The translations under genes were made by a program, and so were the position numbers. A DNA stretch of 64,000 bases from Fibrobacter sp. UWB10. Its GTDB lineage: Bacteria; Fibrobacterota; Fibrobacteria; Fibrobacterales; Fibrobacteraceae. The notes under the pieces are model-generated. The model saw only the letters and a program-made list of their open reading frames with translations. It searched no databases and had not been told where the DNA came from. This document shows positions 51,200 through 59,133 of the stretch, piece by piece (positions within the stretch are counted from its first letter, which is position 1; every line of letters begins with the position of its first letter). Where the stretch lies: positions 62,001-126,000 of the forward strand of contig NZ_FXUE01000001.1 of NCBI RefSeq assembly GCF_900182935.1, in the 5' to 3' direction.

Positions 51200-53147
51200 C
51201 GACGTTTCCATCAGCTATTTAATCTTCTTGATGCCGCTTTTGGTATTTGCGATTAACGGACTTTTCCTAGGTCGCAAATCGGACAAGGCTGCCGCCACTT
51301 TTGCCGTTATCGGTAACGGTATTGCCATGTGCGCTGCCCTGATTGTGGCAGTCCACTACTTCAGTTCAACTTTTGCCCCGCAAAAAGCGGTCCTGTTCAA
51401 TTTTCCGTTCCTTAAGTTTGCAGAACACTTTGCCGCAAACATCGGACTTTTGATTGACCCGCTTTCGGTCATGATGCTTGTGGTCGTCACGGTGATTTCG
51501 TTCCTCGTGAACATCTACAGCATTGGCTACATGAAGGGCGACCGCAGTGCCGGCCGATTCTTCTCGATTCTTTCGCTGTTCAGCTTTAGCATGCTCGGCC
51601 TCGTTGCCGCCACCAACCTTTTCCAGATGTTCATTTTCTGGGAACTCGTGGGTGTATCTAGCTACTTGCTGATTGGTTTCTGGTATCACAAGCCCTCGGC
51701 CGTGAGCGCATCTAAGCAGGCCTTCATTCTCACCCGCTTTGCCGACAGCTTCTTCTTGCTTGGCATTGTGATTGTGAGCTATGTGGTGCAGAGCTTCGAC
51801 TTCTTTGCCCTTAACGGTCTGACACTCAGCTCTTTCACCAATCAAACGATAGACCTCGGCCTCACTGTCGTGAGCAAGGCAGACGCCCTCATTCTTGGCT
51901 CCATCTTGATTTTCACAGGTGGCTGGGGCAAGTCGGCCATGTTCCCGATGCATATCTGGCTTCCGAACGCCATGGAAGGTCCGACTCCGGTGTCTTCAAT
52001 CATTCACAGCGCCACCATGGTGGTCGCAGGTGTTTACCTGGTTGCAAGACTCTTCCCGTTCTTCGCTGTCTGTGGCAATTCACTCACGCTGATTATGTGG
52101 GTGGGCGCCTTCACGATGATTTTTGCCGCGGTTATCGCCTGCACGCAGAAAGACATCAAGCGCATTCTCGCCTACTCGACGCTTTCGCAGCTCGGCTACA
52201 TGATGTTTGCGCTTGGCGCTTGCAAAATCGGCGACGCCGTCATTACCACCGGCTGGACCGCTTCTACCTTCCACATCTTTACGCACGCCTTCTTCAAGTG
52301 TGCCCTGTTCTTGATTGCAGGTAGCTTGATTCACCAAGTGCATACGAATGATTTGGACGCCATGGGCGGACTTCGCAAGAAAATGCCGCTGACCTATTGG
52401 AGCAGCCTCATTTGCGTACTCGCTATCGCAGGCATTCCGCCGTTCTCCGGATTCTTCTCGAAGGACGAAATCATCTTGGCCGCCTTCCAGGGCCATCATT
52501 ACGTGGTATTCGGTTTAGCTATTCTCACGAGCGGCCTTACCACCTTCTACATGTTCCGTCTGTTCTTCCTCGCCTTCCATGGCACTCCGCGCTGCAAATC
52601 TGTTGCCGAAGGCCATGTGCACGAAGACTTCTTCATGACGCTTCCGATTGTGATTCTTGCCGTACCCGCCCTGCTGAGCGGTCTCTTGGGCAAGGGTCTC
52701 TTCGAACAGTACTTTGTGCCGGGTAGGCTTCGCGTGCCGCAGCTCGTGATGCTCCCCCACGCCGAATGGATTCCGTATGTGGCCGTGGCGGTCGCTGCCG
52801 TCGCGCTGTTGATTGCCTGGTTCTTCTATGCAAGCCCGAAGGCAAAAATCGAACGCGCCCTCGACGAATCGAACCGCAGTTCGATTTACAAAGTCGTTTA
52901 CCACAAGTTCTACTTCGACGAAATGTACTACGCCGTGGTTCGCCAGTTCGTGATTGGCGGTATCGCTCGCGTGGCACGCTTTATTCAAGACTACATTATC
53001 GAAGGCATCCTCGCATTCTGCGTCTGGTTTATCCACAAGTTGGGCGACCTCGTGCGTTACGCGCAGGGTGGCAATTTGAGTTTCTACCTGGGCACCCTGA
53101 TTGTCGGCGTTATTCTGTGGCGTTTTTTGGGGCAGCTCCCGCTGTAA
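51192..53147 (+). CDS. nuoL: NADH-quinone oxidoreductase subunit L
   Basis: A 651-residue antiporter-like subunit with about sixteen helices. FWELVGVSSYLLIGFW carries the TM5 Glu, and GGWGKSAMFPMHIWLPNAMEGPTPVSS carries the TM7 Lys and the loop typical of NuoL, both needed for proton pumping. The C-terminal lateral helix region (residues about 545-620, ending in a last TM) is present, so the subunit is full length. It is followed 14 bases later by nuoM. Confidence 0.95.
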   Translation: MINDVSISYLIFLMPLLVFAINGLFLGRKSDKAAATFAVIGNGIAMCAALIVAVHYFSSTFAPQKAVLFNFPFLKFAEHFAANIGLLIDPLSVMMLVVVTVISFLVNIYSIGYMKGDRSAGRFFSILSLFSFSMLGLVAATNLFQMFIFWELVGVSSYLLIGFWYHKPSAVSASKQAFILTRFADSFFLLGIVIVSYVVQSFDFFALNGLTLSSFTNQTIDLGLTVVSKADALILGSILIFTGGWGKSAMFPMHIWLPNAMEGPTPVSSIIHSATMVVAGVYLVARLFPFFAVCGNSLTLIMWVGAFTMIFAAVIACTQKDIKRILAYSTLSQLGYMMFALGACKIGDAVITTGWTASTFHIFTHAFFKCALFLIAGSLIHQVHTNDLDAMGGLRKKMPLTYWSSLICVLAIAGIPPFSGFFSKDEIILAAFQGHHYVVFGLAILTSGLTTFYMFRLFFLAFHGTPRCKSVAEGHVHEDFFMTLPIVILAVPALLSGLLGKGLFEQYFVPGRLRVPQLVMLPHAEWIPYVAVAVAAVALLIAWFFYASPKAKIERALDESNRSSIYKVVYHKFYFDEMYYAVVRQFVIGGIARVARFIQDYIIEGILAFCVWFIHKLGDLVRYAQGGNLSFYLGTLIVGVILWRFLGQLPL

Positions 53148-53161
53148 GGTAAGGTTTGAAT

Positions 53162-54667
53162 ATGGATTCTTTGCTTTTTAACTTAATCTGGATCATCCCG
53201 CTGTTTACAGTGCTTGTCTGCGCTCCGATTCCCTCACAAAAGGAATCGCTCCTCAAGACAATTCATGCATTCTCGGGCACCCTGGTATTGCTGTTAGTCG
53301 GTTATCTGACTTACCGACTCTACACGCTCGGCATTGATTCTGCAAGTGCAGATTCTGCCCCGCTCCTGTTGCATTACTACATGGACATTCCTTGGATTCA
53401 CACGCTCAACGCCCACTATTCTGTTGGCGCCGACGGCTTGAACATGTTCCTCTTGTTCTTGACGGCAGTCATCGTTTGGGCAGGCATTTTGGTAAGCTGG
53501 AATATCAAGGGCAATCAAAAGGTATTCTTTGCACTCATCCAGTTGCTTGCCACAAGCGTTTACGGCGTGTTCATGAGCATGGACCTGGTGCTGTTCTTCG
53601 TGTTCTACGAAATGGAAGCACTCTGCATGTACTTGATGATTGCAGGCTACGGTTCTGGCCGCAAGGACTACGGCGGTAAAAAGCTGACGTTGACGCTTGC
53701 CTTCGGTTCTTCGATGATTTTGGCAACGCTTTTCGGTCTCTATTTCGAAAGCGGAATCAACAGCTGGAGCATCGTAGAACTTTCCAAGATTACGCTCCCG
53801 ATGGATTACCAGATGTGGGCATTCCCGCTCATGTTCATGGGATTTGCCGTTTCAAGTTCCCTATTCCCGTTCCACTTCTGGAGCCCGGATGGTCACTCGG
53901 CCGCTCCGACAGCGGTATCGATGCTTGCCGCCGGCGTGATGATGAAGATGGGCGCCTACGGTTGCTTGCGCGTTGCCATGTTCCTGATGCCGGAAGCCGC
54001 CAAGATTTGGCTCCCGTACGTAGTTGCCCTCTTGATCTTTAACGTGGTGCTTGGCCCCTTCATTGCGCTTCGCCACAAAGACCTCAAGTACATTACAGCT
54101 TACAGTTCCATTAGCCACTTGGGCCTAATATTCCTCGGTCTTGCGGCCATGACTCCGGTGGGTCTTCGCGGAGCGAGCCTCCAGATGATTTCTCACGGAT
54201 TCTTGACGGGACTTTTCTTCGCAACTATCGGTATGATTTATGAACGCACGCATACCCGCGACATTACCGAAATGGGCGGCATTATGCGCAAGCTTCCGTT
54301 CCTCGGCGTTGGATTTGTAATTGCAGGCTTTGCAGGCCTTGGCCTGCCAGGCTTTAGCGGATTCATTGCCGAAAGCAATATCTTTATCGGAGCTTTCCAG
54401 CAAGATTCTACGATAACCCGTATCGTAACCGTACTTGCAATCCTGTCTATTACGACGACCGCCGTTTACATTCTGCAGACGGCAAACCGCATGTTGCACG
54501 GCAATATGCCCGCCAAGTACGCCACTCTTACCGACGCATGTTTCCGCGAAAAACTCGTGGTAGTTGTCCTTGTAGCATGTTTACTTTTGATTGGCGTTTT
54601 CCCCGGATGGATTGCAGACATGCTTGACCAAAGCATTGCCCCCATCTTTAGCAAGATAGGTTTATAA
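53162..54667 (+). CDS. nuoM: NADH-quinone oxidoreductase subunit M
   Basis: I use the ATG at 53162; a TTG two codons upstream is unlikely. The 501-residue protein has about fourteen helices. FVFYEMEALCMYLMI carries the TM5 Glu, and SLFPFHFWSPDGHSAAPTAVSM the conserved helix after TM7. It is the middle proton-pumping, antiporter-like subunit. Its stop shares an A with the nuoN ATG (TAATG at 54667). Nothing in it suggests loss of function. Confidence 0.95.
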   Translation: MDSLLFNLIWIIPLFTVLVCAPIPSQKESLLKTIHAFSGTLVLLLVGYLTYRLYTLGIDSASADSAPLLLHYYMDIPWIHTLNAHYSVGADGLNMFLLFLTAVIVWAGILVSWNIKGNQKVFFALIQLLATSVYGVFMSMDLVLFFVFYEMEALCMYLMIAGYGSGRKDYGGKKLTLTLAFGSSMILATLFGLYFESGINSWSIVELSKITLPMDYQMWAFPLMFMGFAVSSSLFPFHFWSPDGHSAAPTAVSMLAAGVMMKMGAYGCLRVAMFLMPEAAKIWLPYVVALLIFNVVLGPFIALRHKDLKYITAYSSISHLGLIFLGLAAMTPVGLRGASLQMISHGFLTGLFFATIGMIYERTHTRDITEMGGIMRKLPFLGVGFVIAGFAGLGLPGFSGFIAESNIFIGAFQQDSTITRIVTVLAILSITTTAVYILQTANRMLHGNMPAKYATLTDACFREKLVVVVLVACLLLIGVFPGWIADMLDQSIAPIFSKIGL

Positions 54668-56103
54668 TGTTCAGCATTCCCAATTTTGTCATTCCCGATT
54701 TACTGCTTCTGCTTTTCCCGTTTATCGTGATTGGAAGCAGGCTATTCTGTACAGACCGTTCCAAGGCTCCTTGGAGAATCGGAAACATCGGATTCATTCT
54801 GATTTTCATTCTGCTGAATCTGATTCCGCTTGCTAGCGGCGCCGGCAGGTTCTTCATTACCAACTGGCACATTGATGACTTTGGCGTTTTAATGCGCGAA
54901 GTATTGATGGTTTCGGCCATTCTTGGTATCTGGCTTGCCAAAGACTATTTTGACCACAGCGGTGACGGCAAACCCGCCATGCACCAGATTGCAGAATTCA
55001 TCGGTACCGTCGCATTCGCCACCTTCGGCGGATTCACGGTGGTTTCGGCCTGCGACATGCTCACGTTCTTCTTGGGCCTCGAAATCGCAACCATTCCGAT
55101 GTACGCTCTTGCCGCCTGGAACAAGCGCGACCAATACGGCTCTGAAGCCGCGACCAAGTACATTCTGATGGGCTCTGTCGCAACCGCCTTCGAACTGTTC
55201 GGATTCAGCTACCTTTATGGTTTTGCCGGTTCCATTCACTTTGAAGCGATTCAGCAAGCCGTTGCCGCAGGCACCTCTCCCCTGCTGTGGATTGCAGTGT
55301 TGTTCCTGTTCGCAGGCATTGGCTTTAAGCTCACGCTGTTCCCGTTCTACACTTGGGCCCCCGATGTTTACGAAGGCGCTCCAACTCCGGTAACCGCCAT
55401 TCTCTCGGTGACCTCGAAGGCAACCGCTATCGCATTCCTCGTGGTTCTCGTTTACGGCCCGCTCGCTCCGATTCAGGAACAGGTCGCCCCGTTCATTGCA
55501 TTGCTTGCAGGCACCACACTCTTTGTCGGTAACCTGGGCGCTTTAAAGCAGTTCAGACTCCGCCGCTTTATGGCTTACAGCTCGATTGCTCAAGCAGGCT
55601 ACATCATGGTAGCACTCCTTGGCCCGGCAGCTACAGCAAAGACCGCTATCATTTACTACTTGTTCGTGTATGCGGTTTCGAACTACCTCGCCTTCTTTAT
55701 CTTCGGCATTATCGGGCATCACCGCGAAGAAACGTTCAATTCTCTGCGCGGGCTTTCCAAGCAAAAGCCGATGCTTGCAATCGCTCTTGCCGTTGCAATG
55801 TTCAGCTTGGCTGGTATCCCGCCGCTTGCAGGTTTCTTCGGTAAGTTCCACCTGTTCTTCAGCGGAGCTTCTACCGGACATTACGGCATCGTGGCGTTTG
55901 CAGTCCTCAACAACGTGCTCGCACTGTATTACTACTTGCAGCTGATCAAGAGCGCTTGGATTGACGAGACTGACGACCACCTGAATCCGCTCCGCATGAC
56001 CAAGCGTCAGCGCGGTGTGATTGGGCTCTTGACAGTCGCCGTGATTGTGCTGGGGGCGTTACCATTCTTAAGTGATAATATCTTCGCCGGCTTTACTTTT
56101 TAA
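54667..56103 (+). CDS. nuoN: NADH-quinone oxidoreductase subunit N
   Basis: A 478-residue antiporter-like subunit with about fourteen helices. FLGLEIATIPMYAL holds the TM5 Glu, and KLTLFPFYTWAPDVYEGAPTPVTA is the characteristic NuoN segment including Lys. It is the last gene of the nuo cluster, which ends with no nuoE, nuoF or nuoG. Its TAA stop is the first triplet of the 3' repeat element that also follows thrH and the GH116 gene. Confidence 0.95.
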   Translation: MFSIPNFVIPDLLLLLFPFIVIGSRLFCTDRSKAPWRIGNIGFILIFILLNLIPLASGAGRFFITNWHIDDFGVLMREVLMVSAILGIWLAKDYFDHSGDGKPAMHQIAEFIGTVAFATFGGFTVVSACDMLTFFLGLEIATIPMYALAAWNKRDQYGSEAATKYILMGSVATAFELFGFSYLYGFAGSIHFEAIQQAVAAGTSPLLWIAVLFLFAGIGFKLTLFPFYTWAPDVYEGAPTPVTAILSVTSKATAIAFLVVLVYGPLAPIQEQVAPFIALLAGTTLFVGNLGALKQFRLRRFMAYSSIAQAGYIMVALLGPAATAKTAIIYYLFVYAVSNYLAFFIFGIIGHHREETFNSLRGLSKQKPMLAIALAVAMFSLAGIPPLAGFFGKFHLFFSGASTGHYGIVAFAVLNNVLALYYYLQLIKSAWIDETDDHLNPLRMTKRQRGVIGLLTVAVIVLGALPFLSDNIFAGFTF

Positions 56104-56194
56104 GACCGCTCGGCTCTATCACATTCATTAAAATGTGACTTCGCCTCGCTCTCGCAACCACGCCTCGTTAATACGAGGCGTTTGTTGCTCACGG
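56101..56194 (+). repeat. 3'-end repeat, nuoN copy 1
   Basis: TAAGACCGCTCGGCTCTATC is followed by CACATT-CATTAA-AATGTG, CGCCTCGCTCTCGCAACC, the hairpin CGCCTCG-TTAAT-ACGAGGCG and TTTGTTGCTCACGG. GCAAC and GTTGC on either side extend the hairpin. Confidence 0.75.
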
Positions 56195-56367
56195 TAAGAC
56201 CGCCCGGCTCCATCACATTCATTAAAATGTGACTTCGCCTCGCTCTCGCAACCACGCCTCGTTAAATAATCCCAAGCCGAGCGCAGCAGAAACAAGTTTA
56301 CTTGTTTCTATTGTCGAGGCGCCGGATTATGCGATACATCGCAATACGAGGCGTTTGTTGCTTACGG
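56195..56367 (+). repeat. 3'-end repeat, nuoN copy 2, with an insertion in the loop
   Basis: This copy matches copy 1 but the TTAAT loop is split by about 79 bases (roughly 56266-56344). The insert has its own hairpin, AAACAAG-TTTA-CTTGTTT. The outer arms CGCCTCG and CGAGGCG remain intact. Confidence 0.7.
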
Positions 56368-56404
56368 TAAGACCGCCCGACTCATTACATTCATTAAAAT
56401 GTGA
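56368..56404 (+). repeat. 3'-end repeat, nuoN partial copy 3
   Basis: Only the first part is present: TAAGACCGCCCGACTC, then CATTCATTAAAATGTG. It breaks off before the main hairpin. Confidence 0.6.
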
Positions 56405-56414
56405 CAATAGCTTT

Positions 56415-56457
56415 CAAAACAGAAACAGGTCCGCTTGGCGGACCTGTTTCTGTTTTG
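56415..56457. terminator. Bidirectional terminator between nuoN and the FISUMP gene
   Basis: A perfect 20-bp stem (56415-56434 with 56438-56457) has a 3-base loop. The arms begin CAAAACAGAAACAGG and end CCTGTTTCTGTTTTG, giving T-rich ends in both directions for the convergent genes. Confidence 0.85.
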
Positions 56458-56471
56458 TGAAAGGTTTTAGG

Positions 56472-57830
56472 TTATTCTTTCATGCAGCGCACGGCGTATG
56501 CATAATTCTTACCGTTATCCACAACAGAGAAGGATGATTCGGAATAACGCAAGCCAACGGCAACTGTATCACCGGTTTCCTGAGATTCTTTCGACATATC
56601 AAGCCATAGATAAGCTGTATAGCCAATATCAAAGAAAGATTCACTGCCAATGTCGTATCCACCAGAAGGTTTCAAGTTGAATCCCGACAGATTATTTCCG
56701 GGTTGCTTAGCCCATCCTTCTGTGGATTTCGTTTCTTCGGCGGTATAGCCCAACAGCGCGCGAGACGACCCCATAGACTTTACCACTTCTGCGAAAGCTT
56801 CCGGGTAATCATCTTCATCATCAAGAATTCCATTTTTCATCAGTCGCCAACCTTCAGGGCAAACCTTCGCTGCGGTTTCCTTGTCATACAAGCGGCCATA
56901 TTTTTTACAGGAATCTGCGCTATTATTGTAGCACCAGCTGTTTCCTGTCTCATAATTCATATTTTCGGCCATATAGGTTTTACCCCATAGTTCAATGGTC
57001 TTATATGTTTGGCCCTGATACTTCAATTCACCAAAGTGGAAAGGTATTTCCTCAAGATAGGTGGAATCAAAATCACCTTCAACATGAAGATCGCTATCCT
57101 CCATAAATTTCACGCAACGCACCGACATTCCGTGATCTTTGTAGTATTTTCCATAGTTAAAGACATCTGTTTCATAAGTCAGCTGCCAACCATAAGCAAG
57201 ATCTTTATCCGTAGAAATTTCGGTACTTGACCAGAAATAAGCAAACTTACCCACCGGGAGCCAGCCGCCCTCTACATTTTTTCGACCTGCCGGAAGGCCA
57301 TAAAAGCCCTGGCGATTTGTACCCTGCAAAACACCTTCGGCATTCTGCCACTGGTCAACCGATTTCAGCTTTGTGCCCACAGGTTCTATTCTGTCGCCAA
57401 CGACATTATAAAGTTCCTGCCACATATCATGAGTCGGCAGTTGCCAACCCTCAGGACAAGCCTCCCTAGCAGCCTTCCAATTATAAAGTCGACCGTATTT
57501 TTTACAGTTGTCCTTATTGTCTTCATAGCACCAAGAATCATCTTCTAACGTAGAATCCACGTAGTCCAAGTTTTCGGCAAACCACAAATAATAACCTTGC
57601 AAATCATAAGAAGAATAATACGAGTAATAATTCGAACTTTCCTTCTTAATTTTCATAATCCGGTATTCGTGATTATTTCGCGCATCCTTATAATAGCCAT
57701 CCTTGATGACAACACCATTCAGCTCATAATCTGAATAGCTCTTAACAACTTTCTCATCTGTTTCGGAGCATGCCGAAAAGAAAAAAGGTGCTAAAACAGC
57801 ACCTATGAGAAATCTATTTAAAGATTTCAT
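56472..57830 (-). CDS. Lipoprotein with two Fibrobacter major paralogous (FISUMP) domains
   Basis: I start at the ATG at 57830, ten codons inside the longest ORF, with GAGAGGA upstream. The 452-residue lipoprotein (lipid Cys21, FSAC) has two copies of the domain: the first around residues 85-245 (WFAENLDYV, SWCYEDNKDNCKKYGRLYNW, CPEGWQLPTHDMW, and YFWSSTE), the second from about 290 (YMAENMNYE, SWCYNNSADSCKKYGRLYD, CPEGWRLM). This domain is hugely expanded in Fibrobacter and found in some Bacteroidetes; its role is unknown, probably surface binding. The second copy keeps the Cys but has lost the W-S-S-T-E part. It lies 13 bases after the barrel gene. Confidence 0.88.
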   Translation of the reverse strand: MKSLNRFLIGAVLAPFFFSACSETDEKVVKSYSDYELNGVVIKDGYYKDARNNHEYRIMKIKKESSNYYSYYSSYDLQGYYLWFAENLDYVDSTLEDDSWCYEDNKDNCKKYGRLYNWKAAREACPEGWQLPTHDMWQELYNVVGDRIEPVGTKLKSVDQWQNAEGVLQGTNRQGFYGLPAGRKNVEGGWLPVGKFAYFWSSTEISTDKDLAYGWQLTYETDVFNYGKYYKDHGMSVRCVKFMEDSDLHVEGDFDSTYLEEIPFHFGELKYQGQTYKTIELWGKTYMAENMNYETGNSWCYNNSADSCKKYGRLYDKETAAKVCPEGWRLMKNGILDDEDDYPEAFAEVVKSMGSSRALLGYTAEETKSTEGWAKQPGNNLSGFNLKPSGGYDIGSESFFDIGYTAYLWLDMSKESQETGDTVAVGLRYSESSFSVVDNGKNYAYAVRCMKE

Positions 57831-57843
57831 GTATCCTCTCTCT

Positions 57844-58881
57844 CTAGAATCCGTAGCCAATGCCTACGTTAAAGACAAAACCCTGAACAGCGTGGTCCTT
57901 GGAAGTAATCTGCACGCGGCCATCATCCATCTTTTCGTAATCAAAGACATCGTTCTTATAGAAGTTGATCATGTACTTAGCCTGTGCAATGAACATCACG
58001 CGGCTAGAACGGTTGAACATCACACCACCGCCAATGAAGCCAGTAAGGCCCGAGCTACCATCTTCAAATTCTTCATCGTTATCGTAGAAGCTGTAGTTGT
58101 AGTTGGTGCTACGATATTCCAGCGGAATGTCACTCTGATATTCAGTATGGCTATAGGCAAGACCGCCACCCAAGAACGGGGTAATAGCCTTGGTACCGAA
58201 CGGATAGTATGCAGAAATTGCAATGTCCATGTAGCCGAGCTTCGAATCGTCACCCAAGCCATAGATATCCCAGTCGATACCGAACAAGATTACCTGAGCA
58301 TCGTACATCAAGTAGAAATCGAGACCAGCGTAAACATCGAATTCCGGCTGGAAGGCCATCAGACCACCCACAGACATACCGATGTAGGAATTAACACCCT
58401 TGCGCTTCGGAGTCTTGGTTTCCTGTTCAGTCACGCTGTAAATATCGGTATCGTCAACAGCCTTGTTCTTAGTACCAATATTGCGGGCAACGCGCTGGAT
58501 AATCGGGTCGAAGTCATCCGGGTTACGGGCCTTGAGGCGGTCATCCCAAATCGGGGCGTCCTTGTCGACGCTATAAAGCTTGAACGACATGATGACGTTT
58601 TCACCAAGGCGGGTAAATTCCGCAATAATATACTTGGAGCAGCCCTTTTCAGTAGCTTTCTGACGAACGGCAGCCTGATTGTCAGCCGTAACGCCATCTT
58701 CTGCAGAACCAACCACCAAGATATAGCGGCCATCATCTTCGATATAAGCCTTCATGAGTTTGGACGATGCAACAGCATAGTCCCCATGCATACCAGTAAG
58801 ACCCACCGGAGCAAGGTAAACCTTTTCGGCGGCAAACAAAGCAACAGCAAGAACGAGTACACTTAACAGAAACTTTTTCAT
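57844..58881 (-). CDS. Exported protein with C-terminal outer-membrane barrel-like domain
   Basis: The 345-residue product has a signal peptide (MKKFLLSVLVLAVALFAAE). Residues about 20-140 form a mixed domain with YILVVGSAEDG and ATEKGCSKYIIAEFTRLGENVIMSFKLYS, resembling proteins that compute a protein or sugar-binding periplasmic domain (TolB-N-like); this is a loose likeness. From about residue 165, GMSVGGLMAF onward, alternating aromatic and Gly strands end in FNVGIGYGF, a typical last beta-barrel strand with terminal Phe. It probably sits in the outer membrane. The gene has a good promoter and AAGGAGA site, and leads the FISUMP gene. Confidence 0.65.
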   Translation of the reverse strand: MKKFLLSVLVLAVALFAAEKVYLAPVGLTGMHGDYAVASSKLMKAYIEDDGRYILVVGSAEDGVTADNQAAVRQKATEKGCSKYIIAEFTRLGENVIMSFKLYSVDKDAPIWDDRLKARNPDDFDPIIQRVARNIGTKNKAVDDTDIYSVTEQETKTPKRKGVNSYIGMSVGGLMAFQPEFDVYAGLDFYLMYDAQVILFGIDWDIYGLGDDSKLGYMDIAISAYYPFGTKAITPFLGGGLAYSHTEYQSDIPLEYRSTNYNYSFYDNDEEFEDGSSGLTGFIGGGVMFNRSSRVMFIAQAKYMINFYKNDVFDYEKMDDGRVQITSKDHAVQGFVFNVGIGYGF

Positions 58882-58907
58882 AAGTTCTCCTTTTTTAAAT
58901 CAATCTA

Positions 58908-58936
58908 AATATACGTTATTTTAAATACAAATGCAA
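58908..58936 (-). promoter_or_regulatory. Promoter of the barrel/FISUMP unit
   Basis: On the minus strand TTGCAT (58931-58936) and TATATT (58908-58913) have a 17-base spacer. A short leader and AAGGAGA precede the ATG. The rest of the gap up to 59133 is AT-rich and holds nothing else I can name. Confidence 0.6.
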
Positions 58937-59133
58937 ACATTTTGAAACCCATTTTTTCGCATTTCATCGCTTTTTTTCGCCATTTTCACGAAAATATGCT
59001 TTGTATGCAAATTTGTGTGAGGAAAAACACGTTTTAGAAAACGTTCATTTTGTGTACACATTTGGAAAAGCCCCTCCTTTTTACAGCCTTTATAATTTTT
59101 AACTTTTAACCCGTAAAAATTTAACCCCAATTC

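Noticed and set aside
56101-56404. Considered a CRISPR array because of the three spaced repeats
   Set aside because: The units abut with no spacers, carry compensating stem changes and recur singly after other genes; no cas genes are near.
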